Shown here: positions 12,830 through 23,558 of the stretch, piece by piece
How positions within the stretch are numbered: position 1 is the first letter of the stretch
How the letters are laid out: each line of letters starts with the position of its first letter
Assembly: GCA_030248225.1 (NCBI GenBank)
Contig: JASANE010026853.1
Span: forward strand, 1-64,000
Direction: 5' to 3'
DNA length: 64,000 nucleotides
Source of the DNA: Trileptium ribeirensis
Lineage: Eukaryota; Nematoda; Enoplea; Enoplida; Thoracostomopsidae
Translations under genes and position numbers: made by a program
The notes under the pieces: model-generated
Database searches by the model: none
What the model was told of the DNA's origin: nothing
Seen by the model: the letters and a program-made list of their open reading frames with translations, nothing else

Positions 12830-12998
12830 ATGTTCTCTAAATTACTAATTTGCTACTGTTTCTGCTTAATAGTTGGACCCGAAGACATTTGTTTGCCTGG
12901 AGACATATGTCTAGGTGATGCCGTTTGTGAAGATGAAGTTTGCAGGTGTCCGCGGGGAAAATTTTTACATAGCGGACGCTGTGTGGATCCACAACAAG
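12830..12998 (+). CDS. First exon: signal peptide + EB-like module
   Basis: ATG at 12,830 opens MFSKLLICYCFCLIVG, a short basic n-region and hydrophobic core typical of a signal peptide, with likely cleavage near the following Pro-Glu-Asp. An EB-like module follows (C-x5-C-x5-C-x4-C-x-C-x10-C; VCRCPRGKF in the centre), and the exon ends at the phase-1 donor CAAG|GTTAAT. The next compatible exon is at 14,834. There is also an in-frame phase-1 acceptor (TGCTTAATAG|TT, exon 12,873-12,998), so this could be an internal exon in a longer transcript. The pyrimidine tract is poor, which favours a true first exon. An earlier in-frame ATG (12,782) gives a less signal-like N-terminus. It presumably begins a secreted multi-module protein. 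Confidence 0.68.
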
Positions 12999-14833
12999 GT
13001 TAATCTTGAGTTCAATAATTGATTTACTAATACGGTGTAATTTTTAAGAATTAACACGAAACCAGGCAATGTGTGTTATTTAACTCTGATCTTAGTATTT
13101 ACTGAATTAGAAACAACAGATTCTAGCAAACATGTATTCTGCCAATAATTCTTCCTATTGCCATTTTAGGTATTCATTTACATTTAGTTAAAAATCTCTG
13201 CTTACACCGTAGCACCTAAAAGCGAATAAAAAGCGTTTAAAAGATTTCAAATAGCCGTCAGGGCGTAGCCATAAGTTGGCGATAATAGCTTCTCTGTTTA
13301 TCGGTGTCGGACTAGCAACGCCATTGATTATTGCGTGGCGTGAGCAATTAGTATAATGCATAAACTAATCAGTATACGGAAACGGCTAGACATACAGCAT
13401 TAACTGTAGCCAATAGTGTGGTAAGATTGTAATTCCGCGAACAAGGCGGATAGTTTTCCCTGGTCGAATAACACATTTTGCTTAGAACAGCTTTTAGTCA
13501 ACGCTTAGCTAGGCTTGACGGTATATATTCGTAAATTCGACAGCGTGACTTTAACGCAATTATGTTACATTCTAAGACACATTTAAACAATGCAGCAATA
13601 TAAGACTAATCGGACGAGTCAATCACTGTTTATAAATCGTAAACAGCAGCCGTCGTTATATGGGTTTTAGCTGCCGTAAACACAGATTCGGAAATATTGA
13701 AACAGCTGCTCCAATGGAATGCTAGAGGTGTTTCGCTCAATGACGTTTGTTCTATGAAGTGGTTCTCCTGATACACTATTATTATGGCTTCAACTTTGGG
13801 TAGACTTTGTACTGAAAACGGAGTCGTCCACTAGACCATTAGTCGCGGATACACGTAGACTTGGTACTAAAATCTATATTTATGATTAAGGTACCTATGA
13901 CGGATGGTAGCAGCATTCGTTCCCGAACTACGTTTCCAATAAAATTTGTTAACATTGTATATGACCTAAAAACTAATTACGTTAAATCATATTAGTATTA
14001 TTTTTGAAATTGAACACAGTGTGAAACTGAAAATAATACATTTTATTTTCACTATTCTCCCTCACAGTAGAAGTAAGAGCGATACATCTACCTATGACGA
14101 TAATCTACAACCTCGTGTTCCAATAGCATCTTGATTTAAAAAATATATCGTTAAAATTTTCTTTTAATTAATGTTTATCAAGATCTAGTCTCAAAGAGCA
14201 CTGCAGTAGTGAAAAATGTCTTGTTTCTTTGCTTCTGTAGTTAATTTTGTAAAAAAACTACGCACAATGCATGATGAGAGATATTTCATTAGGGATCTAA
14301 TTTTTTTACTGTACAACAGATACACGTTTTCATAATATTCACAGCATGACTTTATGCATTTGTATTTAAGTCACGTGTGTCAAATGATGTATCCACTGGA
14401 AATGAGTAGTATATTATAAAAAATTGCAAAAATCATTGATCACCGGCTCTACGTTTCAAATACACGGCGATTATTTTTCCGGTGGGAGACCACTTGCTGC
14501 CCTGGTTGCAAACGAAATCTGAGACCTTGACTTCGCTGCCTGGCAATGATGAATACATCAGTAGGTATATTTCCGTTTCAAGCTGATACCATGAGAAAAG
14601 TAGGATGAAATTATTGTTTTAGTCTGATTCCTGATAGTGTTATTTGCTCCAAACCAGGTGTAAATGTTTATGTGATAGGTGCGTACACAGTGCATTTACG
14701 CAATATAACATTTACTCAACGGATATTTTTCTCACTTAACCATCCTAAGCGAAGGCAGAATGCATTTGTTATACTCGAATTTATTTTAGTTTGTCACAAT
14801 TAATTATAATTAGAACATTTATTTATGATTTAG

Positions 14834-14959
14834 CCGTTCCTGGGGCTTCATGCGCTAACGGTGAAAAATGTATTGGCAGCGCGTTTTGTCAAAACGGCTT
14901 TTGCACTTGTGTTCCCGATACAGTTGCTGTAAACAATCGTTGTGTTATTCGAAAACAAG
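14834..14959 (+). CDS. EB-like six-Cys module exon
   Basis: A 126-bp phase 1-1 exon between GATTTAG|CC and CAAG|GTGTGT. It encodes VPGASCANGEKC onward with spacing C-x5-C-x5-C-x4-C-x-C-x10-C. It lies just outside the palindrome, 1.8 kb after the signal-peptide exon, and its phase allows direct in-frame splicing to it. The VPG-x-x-C entry is shared with several later exons, showing that the array arose by duplication of single-exon modules. Confidence 0.75.
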
Positions 14960-15830
14960 GTGTGTCTTTAGCTTTACTTGCTATAAATGTTACCTTATAT
15001 TTTCATGAAATTTTGTGCCACAGTGTTGATATACGTTCGTAAATGTTTTATTATTTGGCCAGATTAATATTGTTGCACGAATTTCGGAGTTATGTTATGG
15101 CTATGTTGCTGTTGCGGCTATCAAAATGATCTAAAAACAATACATAATGCTATTTAAACGTCAACTATGCGAAACTAGATGCCGCAGAAAATCAGAATCC
15201 TGATATTTAATTTCATGCATTATGTCTAAACATGGTATAGGGTAACACATTTTGAGGCCGTATTGAGATAAGATTGCTTGATTGCAACTGAAAACAACCT
15301 GCAATGCAAATGACCTCAGGATATAAAGCAAGTACAACATGCGAGTATCATATATTTGTTGGCTACACAGCTTTATGTTATATATCAGAATAAGAAATAA
15401 ATTTTCATCTTCATAAACGATAGCAACAATGAAATATGATTGTTTGTATTGGAGTTTAGAATTTTCGGAATATCGGAGTAAGTACAGCCAATGAAAGCAT
15501 AATAATCATCAAAACACGCACACGCTATGGCTGCGCGGGCACACGCTTTGGGCAGATGGCCTCTTCCCCTTCATCTCAAACAATACTGCGGCGCTGTTTG
15601 TGCACTGCCTGCATGTAGCAACTACTGAATAATTTATAAATATATTATTGACGTCAGCGTCTTGTGAAGCGTTTCAAATTTACCACCAAAATCCTGTCGA
15701 ATTCGAATAAAGAACCAAGACATGCAGATCAGTTTCACTTAAAATATAACTAAATACGAACAGTTAAATACCATTTGACAGCTGAGCGAGAAGTATTAAA
15801 GGAAAAACGGTTTTTATATAACAACTTCAG

Positions 15831-15971
15831 TTGCACCCGGATTTCCGTGTACTGTCAACGTGGATATCTGTACCGGTGACTCGTTTTGCGATCAAGGATA
15901 TTGTAATTGTGCGGCTGGTACTACGCCAGATGGTGGTTACTGCAAACAGGTGTCGGTTGCATCTCCCAACG
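15831..15971 (+). CDS. EB-like six-Cys module exon
   Basis: A 141-bp phase 1-1 exon between AACTTCAG|TT and CAACG|GTAATG. It encodes VAPGFPCTVNVDIC onward, spacing C-x6-C-x5-C-x4-C-x-C-x10-C, then a short Ser/Pro/Asn tail. It is the third module compatible with the gene starting at 12,830. The next good EB-like exon downstream carries its own start codon, so this is probably the last module of that gene. Confidence 0.73.
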
Positions 15972-17393
15972 GTAATGTTTAATTGAAAATGGTAGCGGCT
16001 TCACTAATATAATGCGAGAGCTTACCGTCTAACAGCACAGGAATTTTGAGATCTCTAACCTGCAGTTCTTTTTTGCATTCTATTTTTCTTGATATATGCT
16101 TCTTTTCCGGAGGTTATAGTTAGATTAATGAGCACGATAGTTTAATGTTCATTTGACGTCAATTGTATAAAATGGTTGATAAAGTAGATTTTGGAGAACT
16201 TTCCAAAAATAGTGCCGCGCGTTTAGTTAAAAGCGGAACCGTGCTAACAATGAACCAAATATGTATACCAAGAAATAAAACTATATATCTTGAAGAAATT
16301 TGAAAAATATTATTTTTAATTCCAAACTAAACTGTTAAACTGACTTATTTGCTTCTTTTGTTTCAATGTTTCATTAGTTAAACCTCAAACAAATTATTAG
16401 CCATAACGGTCACAGGAATGACCTAAAAATCGTACGCAAGGTAAGTTTATTTGTGTATTATACTCTATTGAAGTTTGCTTTGGCAGTGCACTATGGTTAT
16501 GCTGTTTTATATCTCAATACTTCAAGCGAGGTAAGTCACTTATTTCTCTTTTTTCTTTCATTATTTCATGAAACATTGCATTTTTATGGTTGTTTTTGAC
16601 TTACTATTCCGTATACTGTGATCATATTGCATTGTCCCGACGGGTAGCAACTCATCTATTACCTATGTGTATTGGTAGATGTGTTATTTACATGCTTATA
16701 CTTAACTAGTTGTTATATACCGATATCAGTGGCATAAGCTCCGCTTGTGTCACTGGAGTCTATACCTTTCAGTTTTAGCATACGGGTTCTGTCCAGCCGT
16801 GAATCAACTATCACGTTTCAATTCTACATGTCTAGCATGCAACTTAAGTTGACTCTCGACGAGCTCACTTTTCAGATGATGGTGATTTAATAATTTGGTT
16901 TGGACTTCCATTTTCTAGTGATTACGCCCAAGAGCTATGGAAGAATATTAGCTAAAAGAGTACTCTCGATTTGCACACAAAATGCATCATACGCAGTATT
17001 GGTGATTAATTTTTTCTCATTTTGACAGAGCTGTACATGTCGTTACAATTGAGAGTGGTAACCATGTTGTATAACTATTTTTTTGCATTCTAAAACTTTT
17101 TGCTAATAGTATGACACTCGGGGCATAAATTTTGATGATAGCAATTAGGTTTGGAAGGCCATATCTTTGCAATTCTTCATAATTTTCCATTCTTCTTAAG
17201 ACTGTAGCCCTGTTTGATATTTTTTGCCTACAACTGCGGTAAGCCGCGGACTATTTCGGACTTACTCCTTTACAAAGTTCCACATTGTTGACCACAAATA
17301 TTGCCTACAACACCAATATTCAAAACTCCCAACTCAAACCACATCTATATTTTGGATATCACAAGTTAGACCACACTCATTTTCTTGCACCAG
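15972..17393. other. Probable intron, no clear gene
   Basis: AT-rich sequence. Two strong donor-like sites (GTACGCAAG|GTAAGT near 16,440 and AGCGAG|GTAAGT near 16,531) and an acceptor-like TTTGGCAG near 16,485 could define tiny exons. Their reading phases do not clearly fit the phase-1 chain, so I do not call them. Confidence 0.4.
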
Positions 17394-17504
17394 TAATATC
17401 AGACTTCACCTATGTTCCTGAACATCTTGCACAACATTACGAGGATAATTTTCGTGTTCTCGATGGGTCTCATAATGTTGATAGTGTTATACTACGTTTG
17501 ACAG
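17394..17504 (+). CDS. Possible penultimate exon of first secreted gene
   Basis: A 111-bp open segment between a good acceptor (TTTTCTTGCACCAG) and donor (TTGACAG|GTATAG), phase 1 at both ends, matching the EB-like exons. It encodes ISDFTYVPEHLAQHYEDNF and about 18 more residues, with no cysteine. I recognise no domain. Inclusion rests only on splice-site quality, phase match and position between the last EB-like exon of the first gene and the next exon with a stop codon. It could be chance. Confidence 0.3.
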
Positions 17505-17947
17505 GTATAGTACACAGTCGTGTACCGTGTCGTGCTGCGGTGGCTGTTTTATTATCTTCCATAGGGTGCATTGTCGATTACCGGGGATAGACTACGTCGA
17601 CATTTATATTGTGCGGACTTTCTCATAAGAACCAGTACGATTTAATAATATTTGTGGAAAAAATGGAAATTATCCACCATTTAATGACAGTTTTAAATCA
17701 TTTCACGTGTTTTAGTCTCATTGGACATGTTAATTTTACTGGCATGGGTAACATTTTAAATTACCTTACCTCAACTGTATCTCTACTGTTATTCCTAAGT
17801 TACTATGTATAATTTTTGCGACCACTAGAGGTGGCTGATATACTCATAATAGAAACATATAATAATTATTATAATATATAACGCCAATATCAATACTTGC
17901 TTGTTTCTACCCAATAATTTTATATCGTTCGTGTTTTCTTATTCTAG

Positions 17948-18141
17948 TTTTGATAGCTTCAAACAAAAATACTACACGCATTTTCGCTCTACGCGAGTTT
18001 CATGTTCATAATATTTGTTTATTTTCTGAACTCGTTTCTGAAAGACGGCGGTTTCATTATTACAATGTTGAAACAACAAAGAACGACTTGGCTTTTGTGT
18101 TAGCGAAAGCGAAAACCAATACGACAGTAGTGTTAGTCTAA
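17948..18141 (+). CDS. Possible terminal exon of first secreted gene
   Basis: A phase-1 acceptor with a strong pyrimidine tract (GTTTTCTTATTCTAG) opens 64 codons ending in TAA at 18,139-18,141. The product is basic and polar (NKNTTRIFALREFHVHN near the start, NTTVVLV at the end) with a single cysteine and no recognised domain. The phase is compatible with the exons at 15,831 or 17,394. If real, it ends the gene that starts at 12,830, about 1.2 kb before the next signal-peptide exon. RNA evidence would be needed. Confidence 0.33.
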
Positions 18142-18720
18142 TTTATTGTTCCAGCGCAAAATGGGTGGGAATATGGATAGTTGAAATTTTAAGCTTAACG
18201 AGTTTTCTGGAGATCTTGCTTCACTTTCTACTGTGAAATTAAAGATCAAAGAATATGAGTTACTTAAAATTTCCGAAATTTGTTTCTTGTTATTTTCGAT
18301 TTCCGGAAATGTATTTTTCAAATTGGAAAATGGATATAGCTATATATTGTTTCCGTTTTTTTATTTTGCGATGGTTTGATACACATATCAAAAGGAAACA
18401 TAATAACAAAACGTCAGTAAAACAGAAATGAAACAAGAATCAAAATAATACATTACGCTCCCCCTAAAAGTTTTGGCGCCAGAAAAATTTAATGGAATAC
18501 TGTTTTACGAATTTATTTTTGTGTACATGATAAATATATATAAATGCTTTTAACATATCGCATTCTATTTACCGGTTCTATTATTGTTCAAATCGCAACT
18601 GGTTTCGCGCCAAATCTTTTATTATTGCATTGTAATACTATTACCAAGAGTGCATTATGGAAGAGTATGACACTTCCCTGCACTCTAATGTTAGCCTGTG
18701 TTTGATGATGCGGTCGTTTT

Positions 18721-18875
18721 AGGCCGGACCCCCCAGTTTCTGAGGGATGGGTCGAGATGCACTGACCCCCAATTTCTGGAGGGCAGCTCGGACCCGCACC
18801 AGTTTTTTGGGTGTGGGGGTAGATCGAACTCCCCAATTTCTGGGGGCGGTTTATAAGAAACTGGGGACGGGGGTC
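18721..18875. repeat. GC-rich degenerate repeat
   Basis: An island of G/C runs in AT-rich surroundings built from degenerate units such as ACCCCCAATTTCTGGAGG, GACCCCCCAGTTTCTGAGGG and CTCCCCAATTTCTGGGGG, several with local dyad symmetry. Frames across it are repetitive and not gene-like. Similar CCCCAATTT motifs occur near 37.85 kb and in the palindrome arms. Confidence 0.5.
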
Positions 18876-19355
18876 AGGCCATACGTTCGGGCCGCAGTTG
18901 CTGCATTTTTTAAGCGTAAGTGCCCATGCTACGCGATTTTCGTTAAACTATTGTGTTGCCTTTGATCTGTACATCCATCTAAATTTTATTGTTGTCTCAA
19001 CAGGCGACGGAGGCGAATGTCAGGTAAAACATATGTGGGATGCATAATGTAGATTTATTTGCTAACGTTTATTCAACAAAGTTTACACACGAGTTAGTTA
19101 ACAACTGCAGCCCGAATGTATGTTTGACGAGAGTGCAGTAATTTTATCAATTTACTGGGTTATATATTCGAATATTAAATCTATATATATCATCATATTT
19201 ATAAATATGAGACACTTGATATTGTCTTGTGTATGAAAAAATATAGCAAATCTGTTTTGCACTTTAATTACCACAAGTTTCAGCGAACCACTGTGCTGTA
19301 CATTTATACAATTACAGTCTTTATGGACTGAATAAATCGCAAAATGACTTAAATA

Positions 19356-19623
19356 ATGTATAACAGTAGATTGTCTAGCACTGCCACAACATTGATTTTG
19401 TTGAAAACTCTAACACTGCTCACGAATTCGGTGATCGGATTGATTCCGGGTGATAAATGCTTGAATATTTCGGAAAACGGTAATAAGTCAGCCACACTGG
19501 ATGATGAAATAAATTGTACCGGCAATTCAACATGTCACAAAGGCTACTGTCGATGTGCGGAAGGAACGGTGATGTGGTCTTCGACTGACAATCCTGCGCG
19601 ATGCGTCCACTCTTCCGCCATTG
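19356..19623 (+). CDS. First exon: signal peptide + EB-like module
   Basis: ATG at 19,356 opens MYNSRLSSTATTLILLKTLT, continuing with a hydrophobic stretch to about residue 28: a plausible signal peptide. A module follows with spacing C-x18-C-x5-C-x4-C-x-C-x15-C, so its first and last loops are enlarged. The first loop has N-x-S sites (NIS, NKS) and NST follows. The exon ends at phase-1 donor ATTG|GTACTT. Between the ATG and the module there is no in-frame acceptor of the required phase 1, so it cannot be an ordinary internal exon of the upstream gene. It therefore marks a new gene or alternative promoter. It splices in phase to 21,776. Confidence 0.68.
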
Positions 19624-21775
19624 GTACTTACGTTGTTCAGTATATTTACTTTTAATCGTAAAATCACTATAACAAAGTATTCTGAGCAACTACCTGTGAC
19701 CTTATTCAAATACAATGCGTACGTACAAAATTTGTGAAAACGTTACTTTGAAAATTTGTGCCTAGATAGGCCAAACAATTCTTAGATTGATGGTTCATTC
19801 AGTGGCTGAGACCCGTTACCACGCTACAGAAAATAAGATAAAAACTCGATTTGTCCCTAAATGAGCTTAGATCATCGAGATAGCTATGAAACTGACATTA
19901 ATATTACGTGCAATGTACATCAATTTATATTTCCAGTAAAAATTTCATGAATATATGTCTACAAGATGAAAAGCAACACACGGAAACGCGAAAAATAGTT
20001 TTGATATTGTACCCAAAATATTGTCCCTCAATTGAAGTAATTGAAGTATTGTTATTAGCACGTACGTTTCGTAATAATGAATAAATTTGAACCAAAACTG
20101 TCGAAGCAATACCGAGCTGCAACTAGTAATGTCTAAATATGACATGAGTTTGAGTATAAATAAAAGTTTGTTTAACCTCAGTTCAGCAGCAATGGGTGCC
20201 ACAAAGCAACGGCGGTGCCTATATATGGGGAGCATCAAATGCATTTTGGAAAAAATTAATTACGTGAGCCAAAGCGTCCTCGTGTTATAAGCGTTGAAAA
20301 CAAATATCGCCCAGGAATAAATGTTGCCTATGTAATTATTTTCATGAAATATTGTTAAATATGTGAATATTTTCATCAAATATATTAACCTCAAAATCTA
20401 ATGGACTTGGAAAGCGATCATATTCATTTAGATATATTTTGCTAATACCATGCAGAGTAAGCTTGGTTGTCGAAAAGTGAACTTCAGTTGAATTTTTTCG
20501 TATATTCGAAAGATATTTTTCTTACAGGATAAGTCATCACAGCACTTTTCAGTGCTTTCGATTGATATAAATTTAGAAAATTAATTGTACCAAAAATTTC
20601 ATAATAACTGATTTAGAACACAAAATGTTCGTGTGCGTACCATTGTACCACGAGTTTGTAGTAGAAATTTAATTACTTATGCTTATACGCACACACGATG
20701 CCATATTTCATTGCAGTTTACTATTAAGACTACGTATGTAAATTTCCTACATTAAATTTCCTACATTTTCAGGCCTACACTGTCATCGCATTACGAAGTT
20801 GAAATTATCAAGACTTGTGAATTTTGACAAAAGGATGTTTGACTACAATGGCTGAAGGTCACAGTAGTAACATGCCTTAACTTCCTAATTGGAAAATTAG
20901 TTTATCAACTGCTAATAATAATCAATACCCATGGATTGAGCTATAGTAAATAACAAAACAATCTAAAAACAATCTCCATGATGTTTGCGTAAATATTTCT
21001 AACCAAATATAGAAAAAGCTGATAAACGATTTTATTCAGTAAGGGTCGTATTCAGTAGCACAGGTATATCAGCATACCACGGCAACCTCACGGGTATGTA
21101 GCAAATTCAAAAAAAAATTAATACGTTGCGCATATTATTTCGTGCCAAAGGTCGACTGGTTTTATTGGCAGCCTGGTACCTTTTTGCGAAAATTCACTTT
21201 CCCAAACTACGACACATGGCTGCGCATAATTCAAATCCCGTGATGGAATGAATAGGAAATCTACAAACTTTTATGCTTGTGGCATAAAACCGTCAAATTA
21301 CAATTATTAGATCTGTGCAAGAATGAAGTTACCGACGTTAGAATATTGTGCTAGCAGACTCTGCTGTGTCTAGATTCTCATCTGAAAATATCGTAAGCAG
21401 CTGCAAGCGTTACGCCACAGTGTATTATGTACATATATTATAATGATTAATATGCATGTTTCTGTAAATAAGAGTTCATAAACTTCAATCCCATCTGTTG
21501 TATTTTGCAACATCGAGTGGCGCAGTGGTACTTACCACTAACCCAGCATTAGGAGTCGGGTCTCCGCTTTTGACGGTAATGCGATGACAATATCCGAGAC
21601 TAAATATTGGACTTAGCATTCGTTAATTCACATAAGTAAAAAATAAGAAAGAACATGCATGTCGTTATGCTTGAATGAAGATATTGTACTTATGACTAGT
21701 AGTTAATATATACGTGTGCCGTGTACAGTCAAACAAAGTCGCTCAGGCTGTGACAATAAACGATCGTATTTATAG
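19624..21775. other. Intron with a possible tRNA-like SINE head
   Basis: AT-rich and without convincing coding sequence. Near 21,518-21,528 TGGCGCAGTGG is a perfect RNA polymerase III box A; the following 60 bp look tRNA-like but no good box B is present, so a decayed tRNA-derived SINE is the most I would claim. Around 20,735-20,770 the sequence AAATTTCCTACATT is tandemly duplicated. Confidence 0.35.
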
Positions 21776-22012
21776 CTGTACCGGGCTCAAAGTGCAATTT
21801 CGAAAGACACTGTGTTGGTAATTCATACTGCAATCTAAAATCAAACCGGTGCGAATGTTCAAAAGGCACAAAGATGGTACAACGGCGCCAGACCGGAATT
21901 TTGGAGAAACAATTCACTTGCATTAAAGCTGGCGGTATAAATTCAGCGAAGCATTCAAAAAACAAAGCTGATGTTGACGGCCTATTTCAAGCGGAATCGT
22001 TGGAAATGAATG
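21776..22012 (+). CDS. EB-like six-Cys module exon with long tail
   Basis: A 237-bp phase 1-1 exon between GTATTTATAG|CT and AATG|GTAAAT. It encodes VPGSKCNFERHC onward, spacing C-x5-C-x5-C-x6-C-x-C-x20-C, followed by about 30 polar residues rich in Ala, Ser, Lys and Asn without cysteine, perhaps a linker. It is the second module of the gene starting at 19,356. The intron after it is about 12.4 kb and full of transposon remnants, which makes the connection to the exon at 34,451 less certain. Confidence 0.72.
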
Positions 22013-23558
22013 GTAAATGAATATTGTGGGATCATTAGTTATTTGGTGTTGTTTTTATGTGCTCTGTTGCTAAAAACATTAGCTATAAATCAATATTTAT
22101 GCATATAGGAAAACATTAAGCTCATCTCAAAATTTTATAAAAAATCACGCGAGTCAAGTTCTGCTCTATTTGTTGTGCTGTAATGTCGCTGTTAATGTTT
22201 AACATATTTGTCGTTGGCAGTGGTCAGCTTAGTCATCCGCTACGGCTACGTGGTTTTGTGCATTGAAAAATACTTGACATTTTACAGCTTTCAATCCGTA
22301 ATAAATAGGTAAATAATAAATCAAGTAGGTCATCAAACATTGCCCTATCGTCATCACTCATTAATTGGTGCCAATTTGTCCTGGATTTTACATGATTGTT
22401 ATGCAAAAATAGCTTTTAAATGGAAATAACGGACGGCGTTCACCCTTTCATACTGAAACACTGTTATTGCACATCTCGCCATCTGCCTTGATAAATCGTT
22501 CAACTGGCCAACCAAATCTGAGTGACGCTAGAGCATTGACGTGAAAAAATATTAAATATAGAAATGATTACGCGCGGTTGGGTTAAAGCCAAAATACATT
22601 ATGCAAGGCAACTGAGAAATCCTACATTTTGTGTAAGGAAGTAACCTCTGCAAGACGTAGCCAAGCAGACTAAAACTGCAGGCAACTTCGATTTGCGGCC
22701 CAAATTAATACGGCATCGTTTTTAGCCATTGTTGGCAATAGAATAAGTCTATCTGACACAAAACTAGTCGAATTGAAACTTTATTTCAGCATAAGAATCT
22801 AAAAAACAATTTGTATCGGATGCCCAAGATAGTTGTAAAATTACCCACGCGTTCTAGGATTAGGAATGAAACACGCCCTTGCTACACGCCTTTGTCGACG
22901 GGAGTCAAAAGACAATTGCTATGTGGCTGCATTATACTTTAAGCATAAACACTGAATTAAAACCGCATCTAGAAACTAGCTTAGGAACACGATATGCTTG
23001 TGCAAAATTAAGAATGGATCGAAACAAGAACAGCCAAATGAATACAGATATCATTAGAGAGCAAATCAAGTTAAAACTCAGCTGGATTTAAATGAGATAA
23101 AACCCGAAAAATCAGTTAAATATGCTCTAAAACAAAGATCTTGCTGGATACTTTCAAACAAAGAAATGATTTGGGTGTAGAAACCCTGTAGATGTATGTC
23201 GAAACCAAGACAGTTATGCATGCTATTGTTATAGTAATGTTGCCATAAAATACTGTAGTCATTTTTCCTCGGGGCAAACCTAGTGTATCTTCAAATTTTA
23301 AATTGAGCCACGTGTACCATATGAATGCAAACCAATTTATTTGGGAATTCTTGACAGAAATGCTGCAATTGTGTACATATCAGTATTGCAGTATTGCATG
23401 GTATCGCCAAAAGCTTTCAAGGATTTAAAAATGATGCAGTTTCTCCTGCTTTTCAGTAGTATTATTATACCAGTATGGGAACTAACCATGCCTCAAATGA
23501 GAATTTTATATCGCACAGTTTCTCATATATACCAGCATCAATTATGAAAAATTTTTTT
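22013..23558. other. Start of long intron, nothing definite
   Basis: AT-rich. A 70-codon open frame at 22,879-23,091 contains LHAFVDGSQKTIAMWLHYTL, weakly reminiscent of the RNase H-proximal LHVF-DAS region of BEL/Pao retrotransposons, but no neighbouring pol motif supports it. No splice-compatible EB-like exon was seen. Confidence 0.3.

Larger units (their letters stand above)
7610..14478. repeat. Right arm of giant inverted repeat
   Basis: Reverse complement of bases 1-6,888. The outer match ends at about 14,478, where the left copy meets the window edge, so the true outer end is unknown. This arm keeps intact reading frames where the left arm has frameshifts: both EB-like exons and the QDASP..SPDL..PDFF block of the mariner remnant. 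It is therefore either the older, constrained copy or the better-sequenced one. Confidence 0.93.

Noticed and set aside
1..14478. CRISPR array or prokaryotic origin for the repeats
   Set aside because: No regularly spaced repeats and spacers; spliced Cys-rich exons and animal transposons show a eukaryotic genome.
22879..23091. 70-codon frame with LHAFVDGSQ, resembling BEL/Pao pol
   Set aside because: Only one weak motif, with no neighbouring RT, RNase H or integrase block; kept as a remark only.
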